Source: an uncultured beta proteobacterium (lineage in GTDB: Bacteria > Pseudomonadota > Gammaproteobacteria > Burkholderiales > SG8-39). From it: a stretch of 22,049 nt of DNA. Each line of letters opens with the position of its first letter. The first letter of the stretch is position 1. The notes under the pieces were generated by a model, which saw only the letters and a list, made by a program, of their open reading frames with translations, was not told the DNA's origin and did not search any database. This document shows positions 7,401 through 14,165 of this stretch, piece by piece. The DNA lies in the NCBI GenBank assembly GCA_902826155.1, contig CADEDU010000021.1, positions 1 to 22,049 of the forward strand, written 5' to 3'. The position numbers and the translations under genes are program-made.

Positions 7401-7964
7401 CTAGCGCAACTGCATCTCCAGCATCATCAGGTGCATGCGCATCTGGTTCTGCTGCGAGATGAGGTGCAGGCGGCGGTAATCGAGTTCGCGTCGCCGCTGC
7501 GCCGATACGTCGGCGCGCCGCAACTCGCTATCGACCGATCGGATGTCGGCATCGATGCGCGACACCTGCTGGCGGGCGTCGTAGACCGCGCGGCCCGCCC
7601 GATAGCGGTTGAGAAACCCCGCCTCGACTTCCGGCGGACAGATCCCTTCGTAGGCCCAGCCCTCGACGCCTGCGCGGATCGCGTTGTCGGGCGCGCAGTA
7701 GATCGGGATCGCGCGCAGGTGGCCGATGCGCCAGCGGCCTTCGTCGGGTTTGACGCCGATCTTGCCGCAGTCTTCGCGATAGGCGGCCAGGCGTTGGGGC
7801 GAGCGGCCGCGCAGCCCGTCCTGGAAGCCGACTTCCTCCCAGTTGGCGCCGCGGCATTGCTCTTCACTCATGCTCGCGCAACCGGCGATCACCAGCATTG
7901 CTGCGAGACCTAGCGCCCGACCCGTGAGCGCCCGACCGATGCGCGCGCGACGTTCGATGATCAA
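7401..7964 (-). CDS. DUF2799 domain lipoprotein
   Basis: I place the start at TTG 7964, giving 187 residues; it overlaps the stop of the upstream peptidase in the four bases TTGA. An ATG at 8045 in the same frame would overlap the peptidase by 85 bases and is less likely; the only ATG nearer the lipobox leaves no n-region. The leader has arginines, then ALGLAAMLVIAG and Cys at the lipobox IAGC, predicting an outer-membrane or periplasmic lipoprotein. The DUF2799 core follows: CRGANWEEVGFQDGLRGRSP, then LAAYREDCGKIGVKPDE, GWAYEGICPPEVEAGFLNRY, with four cysteines that may form disulfides. The C-terminal 60 residues are charged, glutamine-rich and likely coiled coil. Its function is unknown. 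Coupling to a membrane peptidase suggests a shared envelope role. Confidence 0.82.
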   Translation of the reverse strand: MIIERRARIGRALTGRALGLAAMLVIAGCASMSEEQCRGANWEEVGFQDGLRGRSPQRLAAYREDCGKIGVKPDEGRWRIGHLRAIPIYCAPDNAIRAGVEGWAYEGICPPEVEAGFLNRYRAGRAVYDARQQVSRIDADIRSVDSELRRADVSAQRRRELDYRRLHLISQQNQMRMHLMMLEMQLR

Positions 7965-9217
7965 GGCTCCAGGGTCGAGCTGGCGCTGGCGCGCAGCGCG
8001 TTGCGATGGCGCTCGCTCCAGCCGGTCTGCGCACGGCGTTGCCATTCCGCACTCGCCTCGCGCAGCACCTCGGCGTAGATCGGGCCCAGCCAGGCGCTGG
8101 CGGCACTGGTCGTCCCGACCGGCATGAGTGTCGGATTCGCGGCGAGTGCCGTCAGACGCTCTTTTACCCCCGGATGATCATCGAACAGCTCGCTGCCCGG
8201 CTCGAGCGTCATGCGCATCTGCTCGACCCGAAACAGCGGCATGCGGCGTCGCGATTCGATGAACGCAGCCAGCTCGCTGTAGACGTCATCAGGCGGGGTC
8301 ACTTCGGTCTCGGCACGGCGGAATACGCCCTTCCAGAACTGCTCGTGCAGGGCGCGCCGGATCGTCGCCGCGTTGATCAGCGCCGCGGATGTAGCCAGCG
8401 TGTTGGTCACGCGCGCGGCGACGCGATCGGCGAACAGCTCACACTCGCGTGCCAGCGCGAACGTATAGGCACCGAAGAACGGTGCGTACCAGTCGAAGAA
8501 CCTGCGCAGCACGCGTGCAGTCAGGCCGCGGCTGTCGCCCAGGGCATGCATGTACTGGCGCCAGGTGTCACGCAGCCGATAAGCCCAGCGCGTGAACCGG
8601 CCCTGCTCGCGAGCCAGGTGGCTGGTGTCGTGCGTGAGTTGGGCGCACGCTTCATGGCGGGTCTGCGACAGGAGCAGTTCCAGCCCCAGCACGAGCGTGG
8701 CCCGATGCCGACCGATCAGGCCGATCGGTGGGGTCTGCACGATGTACGCGGCACAGCCTTCCACCAGCACGACCGCGTCGAACTCGCGCGTGCCGAGGTG
8801 CCGGCGCACCGCGTCGATGTCGGCGAACAGTGCCGGACACTCCTTGCGCGTGAGTCGGCGACCGGCCGGCATCGAAATCCGGATCCAGAACCAGCGGATC
8901 AGAATCCATAGCAACGGCACCGCGGCGATCCACAGCTTGTGCTCAAGCACCGCCTCCTTGATCGAGGGCTCGACCACCGTCAGCCAGGCTACCGCCGTGA
9001 ACAGGGCGATCAGTGCAAGCGGCGCCGCGGCAACGACCAGATAGCCCAACATCGCCAGCAGCACGACGCGCCGCCGATAGCGATGTGGCTGCGAGCGATA
9101 GAGCAGTGCGCCGCGCATGGCGATGGCATCGAGACGCTCGCGACGCGCGTGGACCAGCCCGCGCATCGGCGCGTCGCTGTCGGCGTCTTTGGGCTCGGTG
9201 GAGATCGCAAGGCTCAT
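7961..9217 (-). CDS. M48-like membrane metallopeptidase homolog with HDxxH motif
   Basis: The protein has 418 residues from ATG 9217. Two membrane stretches, about residues 48-79 and 94-114, flank a short loop and precede a cytoplasmic-type region. The zinc motif reads His196-Asp-Thr-Ser-His200 (THDTSHLAREQGRFTRW) where M48 enzymes have HExxH. The downstream ligand motif is intact: RECELFADRVAAR, with Glu260-xxx-Asp264. The context 'LAREQGRF..W.YRLR.TW..' is typical of a Burkholderiales M48 subgroup. The Asp-for-Glu change shortens the general base, so activity may be reduced, altered or lost. It is followed by a DUF2799 lipoprotein gene overlapping its stop. No strong ribosome site precedes ATG 9217. 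A 7-bp hairpin lies 36 bases upstream. Confidence 0.8.
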   Translation of the reverse strand: MSLAISTEPKDADSDAPMRGLVHARRERLDAIAMRGALLYRSQPHRYRRRVVLLAMLGYLVVAAAPLALIALFTAVAWLTVVEPSIKEAVLEHKLWIAAVPLLWILIRWFWIRISMPAGRRLTRKECPALFADIDAVRRHLGTREFDAVVLVEGCAAYIVQTPPIGLIGRHRATLVLGLELLLSQTRHEACAQLTHDTSHLAREQGRFTRWAYRLRDTWRQYMHALGDSRGLTARVLRRFFDWYAPFFGAYTFALARECELFADRVAARVTNTLATSAALINAATIRRALHEQFWKGVFRRAETEVTPPDDVYSELAAFIESRRRMPLFRVEQMRMTLEPGSELFDDHPGVKERLTALAANPTLMPVGTTSAASAWLGPIYAEVLREASAEWQRRAQTGWSERHRNALRASASSTLEP

Positions 9218-9252
9218 GGGTGGATGCGGTGTTGCATGCTCCCGCGGAGGGC

Positions 9253-9269
9253 TCGCATCGTTGATGCGA
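9253..9269. repeat. Perfect inverted repeat upstream of the peptidase gene
   Basis: TCGCATC-GTT-GATGCGA is a 7-bp perfect stem with a 3-base loop, 36 bases upstream of ATG 9217 on the minus strand. It could be a leader hairpin or an operator. Confidence 0.4.
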
Positions 9270-9522
9270 AGGGTGAGAGCGAATCGGGGTGAACTCGGAG
9301 CGAACGTGGACCGAACGAGGTGGCCTCAGCCTGAGGGTCGCGCCGGAACAGCCGCGGGGCCCGCCATTTTGCTATACGACTCGCCGGCGAGAAACTGTCC
9401 GGAGCGTGACTGTTTGCATGCGACAGCGGGTTAACCTGACCTGTACAGCGTGCCCAGCGTCGATCGTGATCGCTACACCCCTCGAAGCGATGAGCACGAC
9501 ATTGGGCGGCTGCCCCGTCAGC

Positions 9523-9551
9523 TTGCTCGTGATTCAGCCCCCGACCATAAT
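9523..9551 (+). promoter_or_regulatory. Candidate sigma-70 promoter for the gene at 9608
   Basis: TTGCTC (9523-9528), a 17-base spacer, and CATAAT (9546-9551). The -10 matches consensus at 5 of 6 positions and the -35 at 3 of 6. Start of transcription would be near 9558, giving a leader of about 50 bases. It is the best promoter-like pair I found in this gap. Confidence 0.45.
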
Positions 9552-9607
9552 CGCGCGGCTGCGCAATGCCATCGACCACTGATCGGTTTTCACACTCTGG
9601 TGCCTGC

Positions 9608-10210
9608 ATGAAGCGATCCAACTTTCACGGTTTCCACATCCGCAAGTGGTACGCCCAGTGTGAAGAGACGCTGGCCAATGAGACCGGTCAGCCTGCTGAT
9701 GGTGAGCCGGTGCGCAAGTTCGCGGTGGCCTGCGCGGTACAGAACCCGTTTGCGGGAAAGTTCAGCCGCAACCTCGATCCGGTCGTGAAGCGCTCGGTGC
9801 ATCTCGGGCGCGAATTCGGACGGCGCATCGTCGCGCTCGCGTCGGGTGCGCGGCTGGAAAGCTACGGCAAAGGCTGCTTGGTGGGCACCGCCGGCGAGTA
9901 CGAGCACGGCAACATGCTTCTCACCAGCGTGTTCGCCGATCCGGTGCGCGATGCGATCGGCGGTGGCAAAGCCTGGGTGCCATCGACCGGAAAACGCGGC
10001 GGACCAGGCACCGAGATCGATATCCCGCTCGCGCACAAAGATGCGCTGTACGTGCGCTCGCACTACGACACGGTATCGCTCAGCTTCGGTGATGCGCCTG
10101 CTCCCGATGAGATCGTCATCGTGTTCGCATTTGCCACGCGCGGGCGCCTGCATGCGCGGCTCGGCGGACTCAAGGCGAAGGACATCGCCGGCAAGGATGG
10201 CCTGCGCTGA
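9608..10210 (+). CDS. Amino acid synthesis family protein (DUF1185/PF06684)
   Basis: The protein has 200 residues. ATG 9608 (MKRSNFHGFHIRKWYAQCEE) is used because the family usually begins with 'IRKW..Q.EE'; there is no strong ribosome site. Family blocks are easy to read: AVACAVQNPFAGKFSRNLDP, RLESYGKGCLVGTAGEYEHG, GGGKAWVPSTGKRGGPGTEI, DIPLAHKDALYVRSHYDT, APAPDEIVIVFAFA and LGGLKAKDIAGKDGLR at the C-terminus. The Pfam name comes from weak early evidence and the biochemical reaction is not settled. Genes of this family often lie in Burkholderiales clusters with amidohydrolases, hydantoinase-type enzymes and Bug receptors, as here. The protein is cytoplasmic and soluble by sequence. A 6-bp stem (GCGCTG 10204-10209 with CAGCGC 10230-10235) overlaps the stop but has no U-tract. 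Confidence 0.93.
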   Translation: MKRSNFHGFHIRKWYAQCEETLANETGQPADGEPVRKFAVACAVQNPFAGKFSRNLDPVVKRSVHLGREFGRRIVALASGARLESYGKGCLVGTAGEYEHGNMLLTSVFADPVRDAIGGGKAWVPSTGKRGGPGTEIDIPLAHKDALYVRSHYDTVSLSFGDAPAPDEIVIVFAFATRGRLHARLGGLKAKDIAGKDGLR

Positions 10211-10656
10211 TCGCGTGTCGCGCGCACGACAGCGCGTTCGTCGGATGGTTCCCCGCACATCGGCTTCGCACGCCCCGCTCGTCGGTGGTTCGCGGAAACG
10301 CGATTGACGGGTCATGGGGCGTGCAATAAGTTTCGCTCCGTTGCGACGGTGTCATCGACGCGATGGAATCGTCACAAAGCTTCAAATGCAGAAGTGACTG
10401 AAGCAAACCGATCGCGCTGGGTTCGAGCCGGCGCGACGCAAAAGAGGCTAGGCGCTACGTCGACCACAACGGCGCCAGGTCCACACGAGCAGGCGCGCTC
10501 GCTAGAACGATAACGTCGCCATACCCTTGATCAAAGGGTACCTGCGCCCAAGCGCGGTTACCGAGAAGCCACAGCCGAGCAGTCGAAAGCGCATTGCATC
10601 AACGCGATGCAGTGACGTCTTCGACCAACGAAATCTCGTTCGGAGGTAGCTTTCTC
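10211..10656. other. Intergenic region (446 bases) before the DUF1800 gene, no gene seen
   Basis: I see no supported coding region. It contains the right arm of a weak stem over the previous stop, a poor promoter-like pair (TTGACG 10304-10309 with a weak -10 near 10327), a T-arm-like GGTTCGAGCC around 10420 without the rest of a tRNA, and the inverted repeat at 10522-10540. The ribosome site GGAGGT (10642-10647) for ATG 10657 is at its end. The length suggests a long leader or regulated promoter for the DUF1800/DUF1501 operon. Confidence 0.55.
10522..10540. promoter_or_regulatory. Inverted repeat upstream of the DUF1800/DUF1501 operon
   Basis: TACCCTT-GATCA-AAGGGTA is a perfect 7-bp inverted repeat about 117 bases before ATG 10657. 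It may be an operator for a dimeric regulator or a leader hairpin. Its A+T content stands out in a GC-rich background. Confidence 0.4.
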
Positions 10657-12456
10657 ATGACGCGCAATCTCTCGGTCAACCATTCGCTCACGACGTTCGC
10701 GCCGACGCAGTTCACGCGGCGCGCGACGAGCACGCTTGCCCTGTCGATCAGTCTCGCGCTGGGCGGATGTTTCCTCGACAGTGATTCCGGCGGCGATTCC
10801 GGTGGTTCCTCCGGGGCATCGACGGCCAGCAGCTCGAACAACAACACTTCGCCCACGCAGCCGGTGATGACGATTCCGGCCACGCCGGTCGCGCAGGTGC
10901 CTGCAGGCCCCACGACCGAGGGCGATGCGCGTCGCTATCTGATGCAAGCCGCATTCGGGCCGACCGATGCCGCGGTGACCGAAGTGATGCAAAAGGGCGC
11001 GCGGCTCATGATGGAAGAAGAGTTCGGCAAGCCCGGCATGGGCTATCAGCCGCTGCAGCCGACCCTTCGCACGGTTTGCAACACCAATCCTCCGCCGAAC
11101 TGCAACCGCGACAACCTCACCGCGTTTCCGTTGCAGCGCCAGTTCTTCCAGAACGCCGTGAGCGGCGGCGACCAGCTCCGTCAGCGTGTGGCCTGGGCGT
11201 TGTCGCAGATCGTCGTCACCGGCATGGGCGATGTGCCGACCACGCACGCGATGCGCAACTTCCAGCAGATGCTGATGGTGAACGCGTTCGGCAACTATCG
11301 CGACATCCTCATGGAGGCGACGCTCTCGCCCACCATGGGTACGTACCTCGACATGGCGAATAACGCCAAGGCCGATCCGGCGCGCGGCCTGGAGCCCAAC
11401 GAGAACTACGCGCGCGAATTGCTGCAGCTGTTCTCGATCGGTGAAGTCATGCTCAACGCCGACGGCACACCGCAGCTCGACGCGCAGGGCAAGCCGATTC
11501 CCACCTACGACCAGGCGGTGATCGAGGAATTCGCTCGCGTATTCACCGGTTGGACTTATCCGACGCGCCCCGGTCAGACCGCGCGCTTCGGTAACCCGGA
11601 GTACTACGAAGGCAAGATGATCGCGTTCGCCGCGCAGCACGACACCGGCGAGAAGACGCTGCTGGGGGGAACCAAGCTGGCCGCCGGCCAGACACCGGAG
11701 AAGGACGTGGACGACGCGGTCAACAACGTGTTCAACCACGCCAACGTCGGCCCGTACGTCGGCAAGCAGCTGATCCAGATGCTGGTCACGTCCAACCCGA
11801 CACCGGCCTACGTCGGACGCGTCACCACGGCGTTCAACAACAACGGCGCGGGTGTGCGTGGCGACTTGAAGGCGGTGCTGCGCGCGATCCTGCTCGATCC
11901 GGAGGCACGCGGCGACAGCAAGGCCGATGACAACTACGGCAAGCTGCAGGAACCGGTGTTGATGATCTCCTCGCTCCTGCGCGCACTCGGCGGCGCTACC
12001 GACGGCGTGTACCCGATCACGCATGCCACCAACATGGCGCAGCCGCCGTTCGATTCACCGACGGTGTTCAACTACTACCCGCCGGACTATCAGGCGCCCG
12101 GCGCCGGCATCCTCGGTCCGCAGTTCAAGATCGTGCAGACCGGCACCACGCTCGCCCGCGCGAATTTCGTTCACAACCTGCTGGTCACCAGCAACGAGAC
12201 CGTCGCGCCCGTGACCAGCGTGACCGGCTCGACCGGAACGCGCACGAACTCCGCGACCCTCAACACGCTGGCGGCCAATCCAGCGGGGCTGGTCGACCGC
12301 GTCACCGTACTCGTCGGCAACAACCAGCTTTCGGCGCAGGAGAAGGCAGCGATCGTTCAGGCCGTGAATGCCGTGGCGGCGAACAACGCCGCGCAGCGGG
12401 TGCGCACAGCGGTCTATCTGGTGGCGACCTCGGCCCAGTCGCAGGTCAACAAGTAA
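10657..12456 (+). CDS. DUF1800 family lipoprotein
   Basis: The protein has 599 residues. ATG 10657 follows GGAGGT (10642-10647) by 9 bases. The leader TLALSISLALGGC ends in a lipobox (LGGC), then comes a Ser/Gly/Asp/Asn-rich linker of about 40 residues, so it is an exported, lipid-anchored protein. The DUF1800 body starts at about residue 88 (TEGDARRYLMQAAFGPTDAA) and includes QLRQRVAWALSQIVVTG, ANNAKADPARGLEPNENYAR, ELLQLFSIGEVMLN, EFARVFTGWTYP and HDTGEKTLLGG. Cys141 and Cys149 (CNTNPPPNC) may form a disulfide. The family is widespread in environmental bacteria, almost always beside a DUF1501 gene, and its role is not established. It is followed after 46 bases by the DUF1501 gene. Confidence 0.94.
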   Translation: MTRNLSVNHSLTTFAPTQFTRRATSTLALSISLALGGCFLDSDSGGDSGGSSGASTASSSNNNTSPTQPVMTIPATPVAQVPAGPTTEGDARRYLMQAAFGPTDAAVTEVMQKGARLMMEEEFGKPGMGYQPLQPTLRTVCNTNPPPNCNRDNLTAFPLQRQFFQNAVSGGDQLRQRVAWALSQIVVTGMGDVPTTHAMRNFQQMLMVNAFGNYRDILMEATLSPTMGTYLDMANNAKADPARGLEPNENYARELLQLFSIGEVMLNADGTPQLDAQGKPIPTYDQAVIEEFARVFTGWTYPTRPGQTARFGNPEYYEGKMIAFAAQHDTGEKTLLGGTKLAAGQTPEKDVDDAVNNVFNHANVGPYVGKQLIQMLVTSNPTPAYVGRVTTAFNNNGAGVRGDLKAVLRAILLDPEARGDSKADDNYGKLQEPVLMISSLLRALGGATDGVYPITHATNMAQPPFDSPTVFNYYPPDYQAPGAGILGPQFKIVQTGTTLARANFVHNLLVTSNETVAPVTSVTGSTGTRTNSATLNTLAANPAGLVDRVTVLVGNNQLSAQEKAAIVQAVNAVAANNAAQRVRTAVYLVATSAQSQVNK

Positions 12457-12502
12457 CTCCCGCATCCACCTCAAGAAACCACGACCGAACCTAGGAACGA
12501 TC

Positions 12503-13867
12503 ATGAGTCATTCACATTCGATCTCCCGTCGCGACTTTCTCGCCGGCTGCGGCGCGCTGACGCTGGCCAACACGCTGCCCGGGCTGGGCATGATGAGTGC
12601 GCACGCCCAGGCCGCTAACGACTACAAGGCGCTGGTGTGCGTGTTCCTGTATGGCGGGAACGACGGCAACAACTTGCTGATTCCGGCACAGAACGCCGAG
12701 TACGCGCAGTACCAGGCGGCGCGCCCCAACATCGCGATTGCGCAGGGGCAGCTTGTGCCGCTCTCGGTGGGCGGGCAGGTGCGGTTCGGGCTGAATCCGA
12801 ATCTGCAACCGCTGCAAGCCGTGTTCGACGCGCAGCGCATGGCGGTGCTCATGAACGCTGGCACCATCGCCCAGCCGCTCACTCGCGCGCAGTATCAGCA
12901 GATGCGCAACCTGCGTCCGATCAATCTGTTCTCGCACGACGATCAGCAGAATCAGGCGCAGTCGGCCGTCTACAACGCCGATGCGAAGCAGGGTTGGGGC
13001 GGTCTGGTGGCCGACCGGGTGGCAGCGTTGAATGGCGGCGGTCTGGCCCCGGCGCTCAACGTGACCGGCAACGACGTGTTCCTCATGGGCGGCGCCGGCG
13101 CACCGATGAACATCCCCTCGAACGGCAACTTCGGGTTGCAGGGCGTGGCGCAGAACAACGCCGCTGACCAGGCGAAGTTCACGGCCATGCAGAACCTGTG
13201 GACGATGGGCGGCGGCGGGACCAACAAGCTCACCAAGTCGGCGGCCGATCAGTTCAAGGCCGGCATCCAGGGCAGTCAGGCCCTGGCGGCGGTCGCCACC
13301 GCTGCGAACACTCTGTCCGATCAGGCGTTCGGCAACCTCAACACCGGTCTGGCCAATCAGCTGCGGCGCGTGGCCAAGGTGATCGAAGGGCGTGTGCAGA
13401 CCGGCGCGAAGCGGCAGATCTTCTTCACGTCGATGGGGGGTTACGACACGCACGAGAACGAAGTGGCGGGCCAGGGTCAGCGCTTCGCTGAGCTGGGCAA
13501 TGCACTGCGTGCGTTCGACACGGCAATGCAGGCGATCGGCGCGGGCAACATGGTCACTGCGTTCACGCTATCCGACTTCGGTCGCACCTTGCGTCCGACG
13601 GGCAGCGGCACCGACCACGCCTGGGGCAGCCACATGATCATCACGGGCGGTGCAGTCAAGGGCGCGCAAACGTACGGGACGTTCCCGACCCTCGCGCTCG
13701 GCGGTCCGGACGACACCGACACCGGCGGACGCTGGATCCCGACCACCTCGATCGACCAATACGGTGCGACGCTGGCGCAGTGGTTCGGCGTGGCAGCGGC
13801 CGACCTGCCGGCGATCTTCCCGAACCTGAACAACTTCCAGGTCAAGAATCTCGGCTTCATGGCGTAG
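12503..13867 (+). CDS. DUF1501 family Tat-exported protein
   Basis: The protein has 454 residues. ATG 12503 follows AGGA by about 7 bases. The N-terminus has a twin-arginine signal, SISRRDFLAGCGALTLA, ending at SAHAQA, so it is folded before export to the periplasm. DUF1501 belongs to the alkaline phosphatase/sulfatase-like superfamily. Visible family blocks are VCVFLYGGNDGNNLLIP, LFSHDDQQNQAQ, GYDTHENEVAGQGQRFAELG, SDFGRTLRPTGSGTDHAWGS and HMIITGGAVKGAQTYGTFP. These carry the Asp/His residues that would bind metal. Its substrate is unknown. It is the second gene of an operon with the DUF1800 lipoprotein and is followed by a strong terminator. Confidence 0.95.
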   Translation: MSHSHSISRRDFLAGCGALTLANTLPGLGMMSAHAQAANDYKALVCVFLYGGNDGNNLLIPAQNAEYAQYQAARPNIAIAQGQLVPLSVGGQVRFGLNPNLQPLQAVFDAQRMAVLMNAGTIAQPLTRAQYQQMRNLRPINLFSHDDQQNQAQSAVYNADAKQGWGGLVADRVAALNGGGLAPALNVTGNDVFLMGGAGAPMNIPSNGNFGLQGVAQNNAADQAKFTAMQNLWTMGGGGTNKLTKSAADQFKAGIQGSQALAAVATAANTLSDQAFGNLNTGLANQLRRVAKVIEGRVQTGAKRQIFFTSMGGYDTHENEVAGQGQRFAELGNALRAFDTAMQAIGAGNMVTAFTLSDFGRTLRPTGSGTDHAWGSHMIITGGAVKGAQTYGTFPTLALGGPDDTDTGGRWIPTTSIDQYGATLAQWFGVAAADLPAIFPNLNNFQVKNLGFMA

Positions 13868-13875
13868 CCGTCTCG

Positions 13876-13901
13876 GCAGGAACGCCCACGCACGTTCCTG
13901 C
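13876..13901. repeat. Stem-loop just after the DUF1501 stop
   Basis: GCAGGAACG (13876-13884) and CGTTCCTGC (13893-13901) form a perfect 9-bp stem with an 8-base loop. There is no T-run after it, so it more likely protects the 3' end of the mRNA or assists the U-tract terminator 21 bases downstream. Confidence 0.6.
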
Positions 13902-13921
13902 ATCACGCGAGCGGCTTGTTG

Positions 13922-13964
13922 ACCTGCTTGCCCCTGCAGAGGGGGCGGCAGGTTTTTCTTTTTT
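13922..13964 (+). terminator. Rho-independent terminator of the DUF1800/DUF1501 operon
   Basis: ACCTGC (13922-13927) pairs with GCAGGT (13948-13953), with an inner GCCCC/GGGGC stem, followed by TTTTTCTTTTTT. It is the only clear stem plus U-tract terminator in the window. Confidence 0.85.
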
Positions 13965-14010
13965 CGCTCCCCCGCCTCCCGTCAGCTAGGCCGCTCCCCC
14001 GCCTCCCGTC
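13965..14010. repeat. Two 19-bp direct repeats after the terminator
   Basis: CGCTCCCCCGCCTCCCGTC occurs at 13965-13983 and again at 13992-14010, identical, with a period of 27 bases. It is noncoding. The origin could be a local duplication or a dispersed intergenic repeat. Confidence 0.75.
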
Positions 14011-14049
14011 CTCACCCCTCTCGCTCCGCTGCGCGACTAGAGGGGGAGG
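14010..14049. repeat. REP-like inverted repeat before hyuA
   Basis: CCTCACCCCTCT (14010-14021) and AGAGGGGGAGG (14039-14049) are near-perfect inverted arms around a GC-rich loop. 'CTCACCCCTCT...AGAGGGG' elements are common dispersed intergenic repeats in Burkholderiales. It may be a REP-like unit acting as a second transcription stop. Confidence 0.55.
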
Positions 14050-14165
14050 AAGCCGAGCTTGCGGCGCTGCGTTCGCGCTGGTGGTGGTGGGACGCTCCTC
14101 AAACCGGGTGCTGGCCGTCTGAATAGAATGCGCGCAACCCGTCCGCGAACGCCCACCCCCTGGCC

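Larger units (their letters stand above)
9218..9607. other. Divergent intergenic region (390 bases), no gene seen
   Basis: This separates the minus-strand peptidase from the plus-strand amino-acid-synthesis-family gene. It holds the hairpin at 9253-9269, a small CCTCAG-C-CTGAGG inverted repeat at about 9322-9334, and a candidate plus-strand promoter at 9523-9551. Open frames in both directions lack ribosome sites and recognisable protein features. Confidence 0.6.

Noticed and set aside
8006..8911. 301-codon open frame antisense to the peptidase
   Set aside because: No motifs or start signal; the minus-strand frame has membrane segments and a metal motif.
10415..10440. T-arm-like GGTTCGAGCC, possible tRNA
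   Set aside because: No acceptor, D or anticodon arms can be drawn around it, and the loop register is wrong.
10558..12024. 488-codon open frame antisense to the DUF1800 gene
   Set aside because: Low-complexity Arg/Val/His composition; it is the shadow of a real gene.
12503..12610. DUF1501 protein as a lipoprotein through LAGC in its leader
   Set aside because: The cysteine comes directly after the twin-arginine motif with no hydrophobic stretch before it; the AHAQA site further on is the better cleavage site.
13876..14049. CRISPR-like or attachment-site reading of the repeat cluster
   Set aside because: Only two direct copies with an 8-base spacer, no cas genes, no integrase and no tRNA nearby.
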